A stretch of DNA of 64,000 nucleotides, taken from positions 3,410,001 to 3,474,000 of the forward strand of contig NZ_CP133774.1 of NCBI RefSeq assembly GCF_034344865.1. The letters are read 5' to 3'. Numbering within the stretch: position 1 is the stretch's first letter; every line of letters begins with the position of its first letter. Both the position numbers and the translations under genes were made by a program. The DNA comes from Pseudomonas sp. 10S4 (GTDB lineage: Bacteria; Pseudomonadota; Gammaproteobacteria; Pseudomonadales; Pseudomonadaceae). The notes beneath the pieces are model-generated. The model did no database searches, was not told where the DNA came from, and saw only the letters and a program-made list of their open reading frames with translations. Of the stretch, positions 27,227 through 36,825 are shown in pieces.

Positions 27227-27769
27227 ATGTCTATCCGTTTGAAATTACTCAGAAAAAAACTCGGCGTGACGCTGGAAGCCCTGGCCGAAAAGTCCGGCAT
27301 GACCAAGAGTTATCTGTCGAAAGTCGAGCGCGGGCTGAACACCCCGTCGATTGCTGCTGCACTGAAACTGGCCAAGGCGCTGAACGTAAAGGTCGAGGAG
27401 TTGTTCTCCGAAGACAGCATCAGCCTCGACAGCTACAGCCTGGTGCGCAGCGACGAACGCCAGTCACTGGCCGCTAACGACCACAGCCCCGGCTACGCGG
27501 TGCTGGCCCATCAGGTCAGTGAACGCAGCCTGTTGCCGTTCATCATTTACCCGCCGAGCGAATTCACCGACAAGACCTTCAAGGAGCATTTGGGGGAAGA
27601 GTTTCTGTTCGTTCACGAAGGGCAGGTGGAGGTCGACTTCATGAACGAGCGGGTGCTGCTCAATCGTGGGGATGCGCTGCATTTCAATGCGCAGAAGCCG
27701 CATCGGATACGGTCAGTGGGGGAGGTTCAGGCGCAGTTGCTGGTGGTGGTGCATAGCACCGAAGAATGA
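27227..27769 (+). CDS. XRE-family regulator with C-terminal cupin domain
   Basis: A 180-residue regulator. The N-terminal helix-turn-helix is LLRKKLGVTLEALAEKSGMT then KSYLSKVERGLNTPSIAAAL (~residues 5-45). The cupin domain (~110-175) has GEEFLFVHEGQVEVDFMNER and RGDALHFNAQKPHRI. Such proteins bind a small effector in the cupin pocket. Divergent from the aldolase/lyase operon, so it very likely controls it and itself through the palindrome at 27165. Effector unknown. Confidence 0.9.
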   Translation: MSIRLKLLRKKLGVTLEALAEKSGMTKSYLSKVERGLNTPSIAAALKLAKALNVKVEELFSEDSISLDSYSLVRSDERQSLAANDHSPGYAVLAHQVSERSLLPFIIYPPSEFTDKTFKEHLGEEFLFVHEGQVEVDFMNERVLLNRGDALHFNAQKPHRIRSVGEVQAQLLVVVHSTEE

Positions 27770-27783
27770 ATCAACAGCAAAAG

Positions 27784-27861
27784 CTTCGCGAGCAAGCCCG
27801 CTCCCACATTGGACCTGTAGCGTTCACAAATCCCCTGTGGGAGCGGGCTTGCTCGCGAAGG
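27784..27861. repeat. REP pair (TGGGAGCGGGCTTGCTCGCG type)
   Basis: CTTCGCGAGCAAGCCCGCTC-CCACATTGG and inverted CCCCTGTGGGAGCGGGCTTG-CTCGCGAAGG, arms facing outward compared with most other pairs here. Confidence 0.9.
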
Positions 27862-27878
27862 CGTCCGCCCAGTCGCCG

Positions 27879-28898
27879 CTAAACCTCGACGGGAACCCGA
27901 AGCTTCGTGCTACCTAACGCATGCGTCTTGGAATCAAAAAACCGCAACTCAACCACCGTCCCCTCAAACACCTTCGCGTAGTGCCGCTTCTGATGCTGAA
28001 TGAACGCCTTGCTACGCGGATAAACCGACACCGCGACCACCTTCGGTTTCGCCTGGCGCAACGCGTGGATGATGTGGCTGTCCTGCTCGCCCAGCGCATG
28101 ACCAAAAATGCACAACCCGTCGCCATGCCCCAGTAACTGGTCATAGCAAAACGACAAATAGTCCGAGCTGCGAATGGTCTTGAGCTTGTCCTGGGCCGGG
28201 CCTTCGTTGACGAACAGCGGCACATCATCCAGCGTCTTGATCGTGTTGTTGATGGCAAAACTGCCGAGCAACGTGCCTTCGGTTGACATCAGTTTGCGAG
28301 CCGTACCGTCCTGATTGCGCACCAGATGCAGACCACCATGCAGGTACAGCAAACACGGCTTGTCGGTCGCGCTGGCGCTCAGATCGAAGCTCGGCTCAGA
28401 GCCGTGGAACAGGTCAGTGACGACATCAGGCGTGTGCTGGATCGCCCAGTTGCTCAGCAAGTCGTAGTTGGTGGTGAACACCGTCCGATAGTTGCCCAGT
28501 TCCTGATTGATCGTCGCCAGGGTCGCAGGCACCACCAGCCGCCACGGGATGTGCACCGCGTGCACGGTGTTGATCAGCGCTTCCTTGATCGCGTAGTAGC
28601 GATTGCGCGGCGCAGCGGAGCTGACGGCCAGGGCCTTGTTGACGCGGCTGGTGATTTTCAACGCGCTGAGGACCTGTTCGAAGCTGCGGGTTTGCAGGGC
28701 CTCGAACACGCTTAGTTCGGACTGGCTCAGGGGCTTTTCTTCGACGGTGCGCGCGTTGTCGAACAGCGAGTCGTAACCGAAGTCGTCCCACACCGCGCGG
28801 CTGGCGCCGTTGCCCAGCAGCAGGCCGCTGAACGAAGCGCTGGTACGCAAGGCGTTCCAGTCTTCAAGTTGGGCGTCGACATCCAGGAAATCGGTCAT
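27879..28898 (-). CDS. DUF4917 protein (SIR2-like fold)
   Basis: A 339-residue protein. The ATG at 28898 is preferred to a TTG at 28922; neither has a strong ribosome-binding site. FSGLLLGNGASRAVWDDFGY near the N terminus, RTVFTTNYDLLSNWAIQ in the middle and GLCIFGHALGEQDSHIIHAL late are the three blocks typical of DUF4917/SIR2-like proteins that bind NAD in a Rossmann-like pocket. SIR2-like domains occur in phage defence, but nothing nearby supports that here. Divergent from the alcohol dehydrogenase. Confidence 0.82.
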   Translation of the reverse strand: MTDFLDVDAQLEDWNALRTSASFSGLLLGNGASRAVWDDFGYDSLFDNARTVEEKPLSQSELSVFEALQTRSFEQVLSALKITSRVNKALAVSSAAPRNRYYAIKEALINTVHAVHIPWRLVVPATLATINQELGNYRTVFTTNYDLLSNWAIQHTPDVVTDLFHGSEPSFDLSASATDKPCLLYLHGGLHLVRNQDGTARKLMSTEGTLLGSFAINNTIKTLDDVPLFVNEGPAQDKLKTIRSSDYLSFCYDQLLGHGDGLCIFGHALGEQDSHIIHALRQAKPKVVAVSVYPRSKAFIQHQKRHYAKVFEGTVVELRFFDSKTHALGSTKLRVPVEV

Positions 28899-29057
28899 TG
28901 CGTTGGTCGTCTCAAAAAGCAAAAGGTCTGATGGGCGGCGACTTTATCACGACCGGGGGTTGAGCCAGATCAACATGCGCCGTGACTGAACGGTCGATCC
29001 TGTGCTCATCCGCTGAATCGGAGCTGTCGATTCGGCCCCCTTGCAGGAGATTCGCTC

Positions 29058-30206
29058 ATGAGCAGCACGTTTTTCATCCCCGCCGTCAACATCATGGGCA
29101 ACGGTTGCCTCGACGAAGCGATGGACGCGATTCGCAAGTACGGTTTTCGCAAGGCGCTGATCGTCACCGATGTCGGGTTGGCCAGGGCCGGCGTGGCGGC
29201 GATGATTGCCGAGAAACTGGCGATGCAGGACATCGACTCGGTGATCTTCGACGGCGCCAAGCCGAACCCGAGCATCGCTAACGTCGAGCGCGGCCTGGGC
29301 CTGCTCAAGGAAAGTCGCTGTGATTTCGTGGTATCCCTGGGCGGCGGCTCGCCCCACGACTGCGCCAAAGGCATTGCCCTATGCGCGACCAACGGCGGGC
29401 AGATTCGTGACTATGAAGGCGTCGATCAATCGGAGAAGCCGCAACTGCCGCTGATCGCCATCAATACCACCGCCGGCACCGCCAGCGAGATGACCCGCTT
29501 CTGCATCATCACCGACGAGTCGCGCCACGTGAAAATGGCCATCGTCGACCGCAACGTCACGCCGCTGCTATCGGTCAACGACCCGGCGCTGATGGTCGCC
29601 ATGCCCAAGGGCCTGACCGCCGCCACCGGCATGGACGCGTTGACCCACGCCATCGAAGCCTACGTCTCCACCGCTGCGAATCCGATCACCGACGCCTGTG
29701 CGTTGAAGGCCATCACCCTGGTCAGCAACAACCTGCGCCTGGCCGTGCGCGATGGCAGCGACATGGCCGCCCGGGAAAACATGGCGTATGCGCAGTTTCT
29801 CGCCGGCATGGCGTTCAACAATGCGTCGCTGGGTTTTGTCCACGCGATGGCCCACCAGTTGGGTGGTTTCTACGACCTGCCACATGGTGTGTGCAACGCC
29901 GTGCTGCTGCCTCACGTGCAGAGCTTCAACGCGTTGGTCTGCGCCGATCGCCTGACCGATGTGGCCCACGCCATGGGCGCCGACATTCGCGGTTTCAGCC
30001 CGGAAGAGGGAGCGCAAGCGGCCATCGCGGCGATTCGGAGCCTGGCCAAAGACGTGGAAATCCCCGGCGGTTTGCGTGACCTCGGCGCCAAGCTCAACGA
30101 CATCCCGGTGCTCGCCTCCAATGCCTTGAAAGACGCCTGTGGCTTGACCAACCCGCGAGCGGCGGATCAACGCCAGATCGAGGAGATTTTCCGCAGCGCG
30201 TTTTAA
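29058..30206 (+). CDS. Iron-containing alcohol dehydrogenase
   Basis: A 382-residue group III alcohol dehydrogenase. AGGAGATTCGCTC precedes the ATG. The NAD site is seen in [20 protein letters not shown] and [20 protein letters not shown]; the metal ligands are in [16 protein letters not shown] (Asp, His) and [20 protein letters not shown] (two His). It closely resembles the short-chain/ethanol and 1,3-propanediol-type enzymes of Pseudomonas (including the ErcA/YiaY group). Single gene; flanked downstream by REPs. Confidence 0.92.
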   Translation: MSSTFFIPAVNIMGNGCLDEAMDAIRKYGFRKALIVTDVGLARAGVAAMIAEKLAMQDIDSVIFDGAKPNPSIANVERGLGLLKESRCDFVVSLGGGSPHDCAKGIALCATNGGQIRDYEGVDQSEKPQLPLIAINTTAGTASEMTRFCIITDESRHVKMAIVDRNVTPLLSVNDPALMVAMPKGLTAATGMDALTHAIEAYVSTAANPITDACALKAITLVSNNLRLAVRDGSDMAARENMAYAQFLAGMAFNNASLGFVHAMAHQLGGFYDLPHGVCNAVLLPHVQSFNALVCADRLTDVAHAMGADIRGFSPEEGAQAAIAAIRSLAKDVEIPGGLRDLGAKLNDIPVLASNALKDACGLTNPRAADQRQIEEIFRSAF

Positions 30207-30217
30207 GCGAAGGACCG

Positions 30218-30313
30218 CTATCGCGAGCAAGCTCGCTCCCACAGTGGATCAGTGTCGGACACATCCTGTGTATCCACCGCAAATCCCCTGTGGGAGCGAG
30301 CTTGCTCGCGATG
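30218..30313. repeat. REP pair (TGGGAGCGAGCTTGCTCGCG type)
   Basis: CTATCGCGAGCAAGCTCGCT-CCCACAG and inverted CCTGTGGGAGCGAGCTTGCT-CGCGATG between convergent genes. Confidence 0.9.
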
Positions 30314-30350
30314 ACTGACTGAAACTCACCATCGCACTACCAGTTATCCC

Positions 30351-30839
30351 TCAACCCGCCGCAGCCAAAACCTTGGCCGGCGCCGCACTGAACTGAATCA
30401 ACGCAACGCCACCCATCAACAACACCGCCCCAAACACCCGCGGCAATGTCATCTGCCGCTCCACCAACCCAAACAACCCAAAGTGATCCAGCACCAACGA
30501 CGCCACCACTTGCCCGGCTAACGCCAACGCAATAAACCCCGAAGCCCCAAGCTTGGGCAGCAACATCAACGCCAGCGAAATAAAACACACTCCGAACGCC
30601 CCGCCAGCCCACATCCACAGCGGCGCCTTAGTGATGAACGCCAGTGACGGTAACGGCAAACGCAGCGCCAACATCACCGGCAGCAACACCACAATACTCA
30701 CCAGCAACGACGCCAGCGTCGCCCACAACGGATGCCCCAGCCCGCGCCCGAGGTTGGCGTTGATCGCGCTCTGAAACGGCACGACCGCCCCGGCAATCAC
30801 CGCCAGCACTATCAGGCCGGCCCAATGCAACGTACTCAT
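30351..30839 (-). CDS. YdcZ-family (DMT) inner-membrane protein
   Basis: A 162-residue protein with five predicted helices: LIVLAVIAGAVVPFQSAINA NLG-type start, LASLLVSIVVLLPVMLAL, GGAFGVCFISLALMLLPKLG, GFIALALAGQVVASLVLDHF and VFGAVLLMGGVALIQF. This is the half-size DMT (YdcZ) family that works as dimers. Divergent from the LysR gene with a 69-bp gap, so probably controlled by it. Substrate unknown. Confidence 0.87.
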   Translation of the reverse strand: MSTLHWAGLIVLAVIAGAVVPFQSAINANLGRGLGHPLWATLASLLVSIVVLLPVMLALRLPLPSLAFITKAPLWMWAGGAFGVCFISLALMLLPKLGASGFIALALAGQVVASLVLDHFGLFGLVERQMTLPRVFGAVLLMGGVALIQFSAAPAKVLAAAG

Positions 30840-30908
30840 GATCTTTTCTCCAACAGGTTTTGCTGGACTCTAGGGTATTCGCCGCGCAAATTTAAATTCC
30901 AAATAGCT

Positions 30909-31829
30909 ATGTTGGACATGCATCAGATGAATGAACTTCGGCGCATTGACCTCAACCTGCTGGTGATCCTCGACGCCTTGCTCAGCGAGCAACACGTGAC
31001 CCGCGCCGCCGAGCGCCTGCACCTGAGTCAGCCGGCGGTCAGTCATGCGTTGGCGCGATTACGCGACTTGCTCAGTGATCCATTGCTGGTGCGCGCTGGC
31101 GCCAGCCTTGTACCGACCCCGCGTGCGATGGAATTGATCGCGCCACTGACCGAAGCCCTGGCCCAGGTGCAATCACTGTTGGCTCCGAACACCTTCGATC
31201 CGGCGACCGCCAAGCGCACGTTTCGCCTGGCGATGTCCGACTACGGCGCCGCCATCGTTCTGCCGGGGCTGATTCGCACCTTGCGCCGGGAAGCGCCGGG
31301 CATCGACCTGCAAATCAGCCACGCCAGCCGCGAAGGCATGCTCGATGGCGTGCTCAACGGCGATATCGACGTCGCGGCAGGGGTGTTTCCGGAACTGCCG
31401 AACGAGCTGCGCAGCACGCCGCTGTTCGACGAGCACTACGCCTGCCTGCTCGACCGCAACAGCCTGCCCGCCGACGGCGTACTCGACCTGCCAACCTACC
31501 TGGCCCGCCCCCATGTCCTGCTGGAAATGCGCGGCAGCGGCACCCCGGAAATCGAACGGGCGCTGACGTCCCTGCGCGAACGCCGTCGCGTGGCCATCAG
31601 CCTGCCGCACTGGAGCGTTGCGCCGGAGTTTATTAGCGGTACGGATTTGATTCTGACGGTGGCGTCGCGTGGGTTGCGCAGCGTTGATGAGCAGTCGCTG
31701 ATTGTTGTTCCGCCGCCATTTCATATTCCATCGTTTACGTTTGTGTTGGCGTGGCATAAGCGGCGGGGTGGGGATCAGGCGTTGAACTGGCTCAATGGGC
31801 GGATTGGGGAGGGGATAGTGCACGGCTGA
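30909..31829 (+). CDS. LysR-family transcriptional regulator
   Basis: A 306-residue LysR protein from ATG 30909. RIDLNLLVILDALLSEQHVT then RAAERLHLSQPAVSHALARL is the helix-turn-helix, and PLLVRAGASLVPTPRAMELI joins it to the effector domain (RTFRLAMSDYGAAIVLPGLI). The effector-binding part resembles the NodD/PA-type group. It divergently flanks the YdcZ transporter gene. Effector not deducible. Last gene before the AT-richer island. Confidence 0.91.
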   Translation: MLDMHQMNELRRIDLNLLVILDALLSEQHVTRAAERLHLSQPAVSHALARLRDLLSDPLLVRAGASLVPTPRAMELIAPLTEALAQVQSLLAPNTFDPATAKRTFRLAMSDYGAAIVLPGLIRTLRREAPGIDLQISHASREGMLDGVLNGDIDVAAGVFPELPNELRSTPLFDEHYACLLDRNSLPADGVLDLPTYLARPHVLLEMRGSGTPEIERALTSLRERRRVAISLPHWSVAPEFISGTDLILTVASRGLRSVDEQSLIVVPPPFHIPSFTFVLAWHKRRGGDQALNWLNGRIGEGIVHG

Positions 31830-32437
31830 ATTCGTCCGATGACATTGACGTCTGGACGGGTGAGTTGTGCGGTGCGACTTGTTGATAACGATGCAGACGT
31901 TATCCGCGAGCCGCTTCATTGATTTTGCTGAACCAGCGCTGAATGGAGTTGATGTTACCGGAGTTGGTTCTCAGGGAAATCGAGGTGTTTCTTGCCTGAA
32001 GGATGTTTTTATTGATGCATGGAGTCGGTGCTGAAACGGCAATTGTACGGTTTGTGTTACTTAGTTGTGCAATTGAACATTAAGTCGATGACCCGTGAAC
32101 GGGTCGATTTATAGGGTCTGTAACGTTCGCTCCAGGCGTGCCTTTTCATTTTATTATTTCTTTTTTGATACATATTCGAGCACTGACATTGCCCGCGTAG
32201 CCGGCCGTGAGTGAGTTTTTTCGGACATAAACCGCCGCTTTTTCTGGTTGGGCATAGATGCTAGCCTCTAATGGCTCTTTGATATTTCATGTATCTAATT
32301 ATCAAGTTTTGAATGGCTGACAAGTCGCTCGTTTAGCGGCAACGCTTTTTAAATGTATTCGCCCGCTTAAGATTGGTTCGACGCGCTTGATGTAAGCACG
32401 ACGCGCTTTCATCATTCGTTAATGCCGTTGAGTTGCT
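31830..32437. other. 608-bp non-coding stretch with a possible gene remnant at the island edge
   Basis: No intact gene. On the minus strand 31900-32079 is open and codes for a peptide ending NSIQRWFSKINEAARG, but it has no ATG, GTG or TTG and a stop lies just upstream, so it looks like the 3' end of a lost gene. From ~32000 to 32430 base composition becomes AT-rich (runs such as TTTTATTATTTCTTTTTTG), as expected at the edge of a foreign insertion and for the promoter of the secretion gene that follows. Confidence 0.45.
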
Positions 32438-33730
32438 ATGCCTGACCCTAACGCAAGGATCCGCGTTTCGCCCGAAACGCCACAACGCAATGGAAGTGAA
32501 GACAGTGGCATTGCATCACTCGTCGTCATTGCCCAGTTGTCCGGCGTCGCCATCAGCGCCGACCGCCTCAAACACCTGTCAGGGCTGTCCCGGCCTATCG
32601 ATGCCTTGACGTTGGTGCGTCTGGCCCGGCAGGTCGCGCTCAAGGCCCGCTCTACCACCAGCCACATCAGCCGCATTGCGCAGACGCCGCTTCCCGCTAT
32701 CGCCGAGCTTCGGGACGGACGCTTTCTGGTCGTGGCCAAGTGTGCGAACGACAACGTCTTGCTGCACGATGAAGTGCAACAGCGCACCTTTCAACTCACC
32801 TTGGCCGAGTTTGAACAAATCTGGTCCGGTCGTTTAATCCTGATTACTTCCCGCGCCATCCTGGCACAAGGCGGCGGCAAGTTTGATATGTCGTGGTTTA
32901 TTCCGTCGATTGTCAAATACCGCAAACAATTTCTGGAGGTGTTGGCTGGCTCGTTTTTCCTGCAACTATTCGGTTTGGTTTCGCCGTTATTTATGCAGGT
33001 CGTGATTGATAAAGTGCTGGTGCACAAATCAATGTCGACCCTGGATGTATTGGCGTTCGGCCTGATTACCATCTCCGTATTCGAAGCATTACTGGGTGGA
33101 TTGCGCACTTACGTGTTCAGCCATACCACCAATCGGGTCGATGTCGAACTGGGTGCGCGCCTGTTCAATCACTTGCTGGGGCTGCCGCTGGCGTATTTCC
33201 AGGCGCGGCGCGTGGGCGACAGTGTGGCGCGGGTGCGTGAACTGGAAAATATCCGCAACTTCCTCACCGGTAACGCGCTGACGGTGGCTATGGATATGTT
33301 CTTCACCCTGGTGTTCTTCGCGGTGATGTTGACCTATTCGCCCATGCTGACCTTGATCGTGTTTATCTCGTTGCCGTGCTACATCGCCTTGTCGGTCATC
33401 GTGACGCCAGTGCTCAAGGCCCGACTCGATGAAAAATTTCGCCGTAGCTCGGAAAACCAATCGTTCCTAGTGGAGTCGGTGACCGGCATCGAAACCATCA
33501 AGTCGATGGCCGTCGAACCCTTGATGCAGCGTCGCTGGGAAGAACAGTTGGCCGGCTACGTGTCCAGCGCCTTCAAGGCTTCCAGCCTTTCCAGTTCGGC
33601 CAATCAAGTGGCGTCCCTGATCAGTAAGCTCACCACCGCGGCCTTGTTGTGGTTTGGCGCCAGGCTGGTGCCATCGCGCAATTTCGCCGCGAACAACTCG
33701 ACGCCCTCAATCAGGCGCAACAGCAACTGA
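32438..33730 (+). pseudogene. Type I secretion ABC transporter (HlyB-like), nucleotide-binding half missing
   Basis: About 411 residues of a T1SS permease/ATPase remain. An N-terminal C39-like domain without the catalytic Cys (~residues 20-130, ends in FEQIWSGRLILITSRA) precedes the six-helix transporter domain (LAGSFFLQLFGLVSPLFMQV, FRRSSENQSFLVESVTGIET). The family continues ~300 residues with Walker A, signature and Walker B motifs; none is here. At 33665-33675 (LLWFGARLV) the sequence switches to HlyD-type sequence in another frame and reads out 20 codons later. Cannot energise export alone. Confidence 0.88.
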
Positions 33731-34233
33731 CCCAGGACCAGGGCGACGAAACTAAGTCCCGACAACGTCAATCGCAAACCCATTTGACCGCCCCGGTGGG
33801 CGGCACCGTTCAGGAACTGGCCGTGCACACGATTGGCGGCGTCGTCACCCCGGCGCAAGCCCTGCTGGTGATTGTGCCGGACGACGCCGGACTGGAAGTT
33901 GAAGCGCAGATTCTCAACCGCGATATCGGCTTTGTCCGCCCGGGACAGGACGCTGAAATCAAACTGGATGCCTTTCCGTATACCCACTACGGGACGATTG
34001 CCGGCAAGGTCATGTCGATTTCCCAGGACGCGGTCAAGGACGACAAGTTGGGGTTGGTCTACCCGGTACGGATTCAACTGGGCGCGCATTTGATTGTGGC
34101 GGATGGCAAAAGTATTCAACTGGAACCCGGCATGTCGAGTTCGGTGGAGATCAAGACCGAGCAGCGGCGGATTATTGAGTATCTGTTGACGCCGATGTTG
34201 AAGTATCAGAGTGAGGCGCTGAGAGAGCGGTGA
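33670..34233 (+). pseudogene. HlyD-family T1SS adaptor, C-terminal part only
   Basis: About 188 residues match the back of HlyD-type adaptors: an end of the coiled-coil hairpin (IAQFRREQLDALNQAQQQLT), the second lipoyl half (THLTAPVGGTVQELAVHTIG, GVVTPAQALLVIVPDDA) and the beta-barrel end (PYTHYGTIAGKVMSISQDAV, KTEQRRIIEYLLTPMLKY). The ~270-290 residues that include the membrane anchor and first half-hairpin are missing. There is no start codon with a ribosome-binding site. Joined to the HlyB part in a different frame. Confidence 0.88.
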
Positions 34234-34334
34234 CCCGTAGACTGAAGAGTATATAAAGAATTTTGGCCAGTCGCGGCCTTCATGGCCGTTTGCGGTCAGT
34301 TGATTGTTGTAATTTTTAAACTTAGGGGGATAGA

Positions 34335-35159
34335 TTGAACATCAACGAGATGGCAGTTTTTGCAGCTGCTGCAGCTTTGTGCACAACGGCATTCGCCGGA
34401 ACAGACGATATAAAAGCATCGAATAATCAGTTTGAAGTCCAGGCCATTTCCACGAAAGTCGATTATAAGGAAACCAACGATGGGAGATTAGGCTCTCGTG
34501 CCGGAAAGTTGGATACGGAAAACGGCCATGTCCCCGGCTTTGCGTTATCTTTTTCCATGATGAAGGACGACTTGCTGGACAACGAATACTTTCAATATCA
34601 GTACAGTAAAAACGACGGACATACCGGGTATACAGGCGCATTCCAGTCGGGAGGAAGTTTCGGTTCTGTGGTCAGACAGTCTGACGCAACCATTTCCGAC
34701 TACAGTCTGCGTTGGGGCAAAGGTTTTGCGCTTGACGGGGCGTTCATGATCACTCCCTACGGCGAGCTTGGCCATCATGAATGGCAGCGCGGCATTAATG
34801 CAGGCGAAACCTACACCCATAGCTGGTATGGCGCCGGCACGCTTGTCCAATACTCGCCCTTTTCCCGTCTGGTATTTACCGCCAATGCCTTGGTTGGACG
34901 CACGTTCGCAGCAGACATTGACGTGAATGGCCCCCATGGCTTTTCTGGTTCGCTCGGAAATTCCAATCTGTATAAAGCCGGCTTATCTACAGATTATGCA
35001 TTCACGAAAAGATTCCATGGCAATGTGGGCGTCGATTACACGTCCTTTAAATATGGCGCCAGTGCTACGCAAAGAGTTTCGAGCAGATTGGTGTCATGGG
35101 AGCCGGACAGTGAGACCAACTACACGACTTTAAAGATTGGGGTTGGCTACGCTTTTTGA
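34335..35159 (+). CDS. Outer-membrane beta-barrel protein
   Basis: A 274-residue protein. TTG at 34335 is chosen because AGGGGGAT lies 5-11 bases before it and a signal peptide follows (AVFAAAAALCTTAFAG). Amphipathic strands alternate (SDYSLRWGKGFALDGAFMIT, HSWYGAGTLVQYSPFSRL, LYKAGLSTDYAFTKRFHGNV) and the protein ends in KIGVGYAF, the C-terminal aromatic typical of outer-membrane barrels. About 10-12 strands. Autotransporter-like in style but no passenger domain. It sits in the T1SS island; a partner role is inference. Confidence 0.8.
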   Translation: MNINEMAVFAAAAALCTTAFAGTDDIKASNNQFEVQAISTKVDYKETNDGRLGSRAGKLDTENGHVPGFALSFSMMKDDLLDNEYFQYQYSKNDGHTGYTGAFQSGGSFGSVVRQSDATISDYSLRWGKGFALDGAFMITPYGELGHHEWQRGINAGETYTHSWYGAGTLVQYSPFSRLVFTANALVGRTFAADIDVNGPHGFSGSLGNSNLYKAGLSTDYAFTKRFHGNVGVDYTSFKYGASATQRVSSRLVSWEPDSETNYTTLKIGVGYAF

Positions 35160-35281
35160 GCATGTAGTCCGAAAGGGTACGGTTTTATTAATTAGAAAGG
35201 TGTGCTGATAAAATAAATCTGTCCCCTTTCTCGTTTGAGATAGGGTAGTTGCTTTTGAAATTTTAGATGAGGGGAAGGGCA

Positions 35282-35800
35282 ATGAAGAGTGGCGGTAGTT
35301 TTATGCGTAGTCGTTATGGTTTGCTTCTACTTGCACTGATAGTCCTTGGCGTTTTGATTTTTTATAAATTTAGGAAGGATGATACTCCTGTAGATACGGG
35401 GGGCAGCGAGCTTCAAATACGTGGCAAGCAATTCAGAGCTGAAGTGGACAGCACTTTTTTGAAAATGAGTAAAGTGAGTGCGCAGCGCACATACGACTTA
35501 ACCGATGTGTGTAAAAAATACTTCCCCACTGCTACTACGTTCTCTGACGTTAAAGTGATTATGCTTGCTGCGGGAACGATCCCTTCAAAGCCTGATGGAT
35601 TGATTTTAGTCCCGGATTACAATCATAGTCTTCCTGTTGATAGTCCAGACAGGAATGATCTGGGGAGCGGATTTCTTCTCGGAAAGTCATTGATGTCAAA
35701 TGCGATATTTGAAATCACTTTTAGACCTCTGGATGCAAATGAAACCCCAGAGAAAATAGGTAAAGTCATGTGGTGTTTTGTTAGGGTTACCAATCTTTAG
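35282..35800 (+). CDS. Hypothetical membrane-anchored protein
   Basis: A 172-residue protein from ATG 35282, which has GAGGGGAAGGGC before it. One N-terminal transmembrane helix (YGLLLLALIVLGVLIFYKF) and a short charged domain (QIRGKQFRAEVDSTFLKMSK, ATTFSDVKVIMLAAGTIPSK). AT-rich codon use unlike the core genes. No family recognised; its position beside immunity-like genes suggests that it might be another orphan antitoxin or a periplasmic inhibitor. Confidence 0.65.
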   Translation: MKSGGSFMRSRYGLLLLALIVLGVLIFYKFRKDDTPVDTGGSELQIRGKQFRAEVDSTFLKMSKVSAQRTYDLTDVCKKYFPTATTFSDVKVIMLAAGTIPSKPDGLILVPDYNHSLPVDSPDRNDLGSGFLLGKSLMSNAIFEITFRPLDANETPEKIGKVMWCFVRVTNL

Positions 35801-36032
35801 TTTTTTGGATCGCTTTAAAGTGCCAAATTCAGCGTCTTCAATATCGGTTTCAATAGTCCCTGTTAAGTCGCTTTTTGGAGTGGTGACATATCACGAAACT
35901 CTCATATACACATCTGCGGATGGGTCATATTATATATCTGTAGAGCCCACTACTTCGCGTGCGAAAGGGGACAGATTTATTTTTAGAACCGTGCGCCAAG
36001 AAAACAAATCTGTCCAATTTTTTTTGTTTTGA
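35778..36032 (+). pseudogene. Possible fragment of a secreted toxin or repeat protein
   Basis: An open frame without a good start. The middle reads like protein (SISVSIVPVKSLFGVVTYHE, TLIYTSADGSYYISVEPTTS), but the last ~20 residues are coded by the hairpin repeat at 35967-36021. Not recognised; treated as a cut-off piece. Confidence 0.3.
35967..36021. repeat. Hairpin repeat, copy 1 (GGGACAGATTTATTTTT)
   Basis: GGGGACAGATTTATTTTTAG, a short GTGCGCC centre, then AAAACAAATCTGTCC: a stem-loop with a T run after it. The short relative ATAAATCTGTCCCC at 35210-35224 is a single arm. Located before the first immunity-like gene. Confidence 0.8.
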
Positions 36033-36150
36033 GGGGAAGGTGAGATAGTATAAAATTTTTTTTGTTAGGGTGTTTCTATTGTACAGGTTCCAAAATTTTA
36101 GGTTTTTAGTTGCTGCGATGAGCAAGGATTACATATTAAGGAGAGCTGAA

Positions 36151-36567
36151 ATGTCTTTTGTTTATGAGCGGATTGGTATGGATGAAGCAGAAAATAAAAT
36201 ACGCTGGAAAACGCATCCAGAATATCAAAACCTATGGAAGGCTCATCCGGATTTTTGGGTGATAGATCGTGATCTTGATGTTTTTATTTGGCGTGTTCAA
36301 GGACGTATGCCTGAATCGCCTAATGAGATTTTCGGGTTGTACTGGAAAGAAAATGGGGAGGGGCGGGTAGAAATAATTAAGACGCTAAAGGTAAGCCCAG
36401 GTACAGATAAAAAATTATGCGATGTTTTTTTTGACGTTATACGAATCAAACTTCCCGCGTCACTCGAGTTGGAACGGGGACAGGTTGAGAATGCTCTTAA
36501 AGATGCTTTAGAGACTTTTGCAAGTCACGACAGAGGTATTGGGGATGTTCGGGTGTCTATTCGCTAA
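36151..36567 (+). CDS. Immunity-like protein, copy 1 (intact)
   Basis: A 138-residue protein with a clear start: AAGGAG (36138-36143) and ATG 36151. The shared core is PEYQNLWKAHPDFWVIDRDL, WRVQGRMPESPNEIFGLYW, then a charged C-terminal part (KVSPGTDKKLCDVFFDVIRI) ending GDVRVSIR. No family recognised. Small acidic/charged proteins in tandem copies next to secreted-toxin pieces often are immunity proteins, but this is inference. The intact N terminus (MSFVYERIGMDEAENKIRWK) shows what the two next copies should look like. Confidence 0.75.
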   Translation: MSFVYERIGMDEAENKIRWKTHPEYQNLWKAHPDFWVIDRDLDVFIWRVQGRMPESPNEIFGLYWKENGEGRVEIIKTLKVSPGTDKKLCDVFFDVIRIKLPASLELERGQVENALKDALETFASHDRGIGDVRVSIR

Positions 36568-36692
36568 TCAACAAATTAACTGATTTGTTTATTGAGGTTT
36601 ATATCATGGTGAACTGAATGGCTAGTTATTCATTGTTTGCGGCATTAAACGTTTAAAGCAACTGTCAACGTATGATGAGTATAAACAAAAAC

Positions 36693-36748
36693 GGGACAGA
36701 TTTATTTTTTAGAATCGTGCGCCAAGAAAATAAAGCTGCCCCATTTTT
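36693..36748. repeat. Hairpin repeat, copy 2 (GGGACAGATTTATTTTTT)
   Basis: CGGGACAGATTTATTTTTTA, GTGCGCC centre, AAAATAAAGCTGCCCC. Sits between immunity-like copies 1 and 2. Confidence 0.8.
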
Positions 36749-36825
36749 TCTTTTTTTGTTAGTGTCGCATGCTGTTGAATTGTTGTCTAAAATTAAAAGA
36801 AGTTACTATTGCTGAGGGAAGTGCA

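Noticed and set aside
27879..28898. DUF4917 gene as a SIR2-type defence system
   Set aside because: It has no defence partner nearby and sits between ordinary metabolic genes; the fold alone does not justify the claim.
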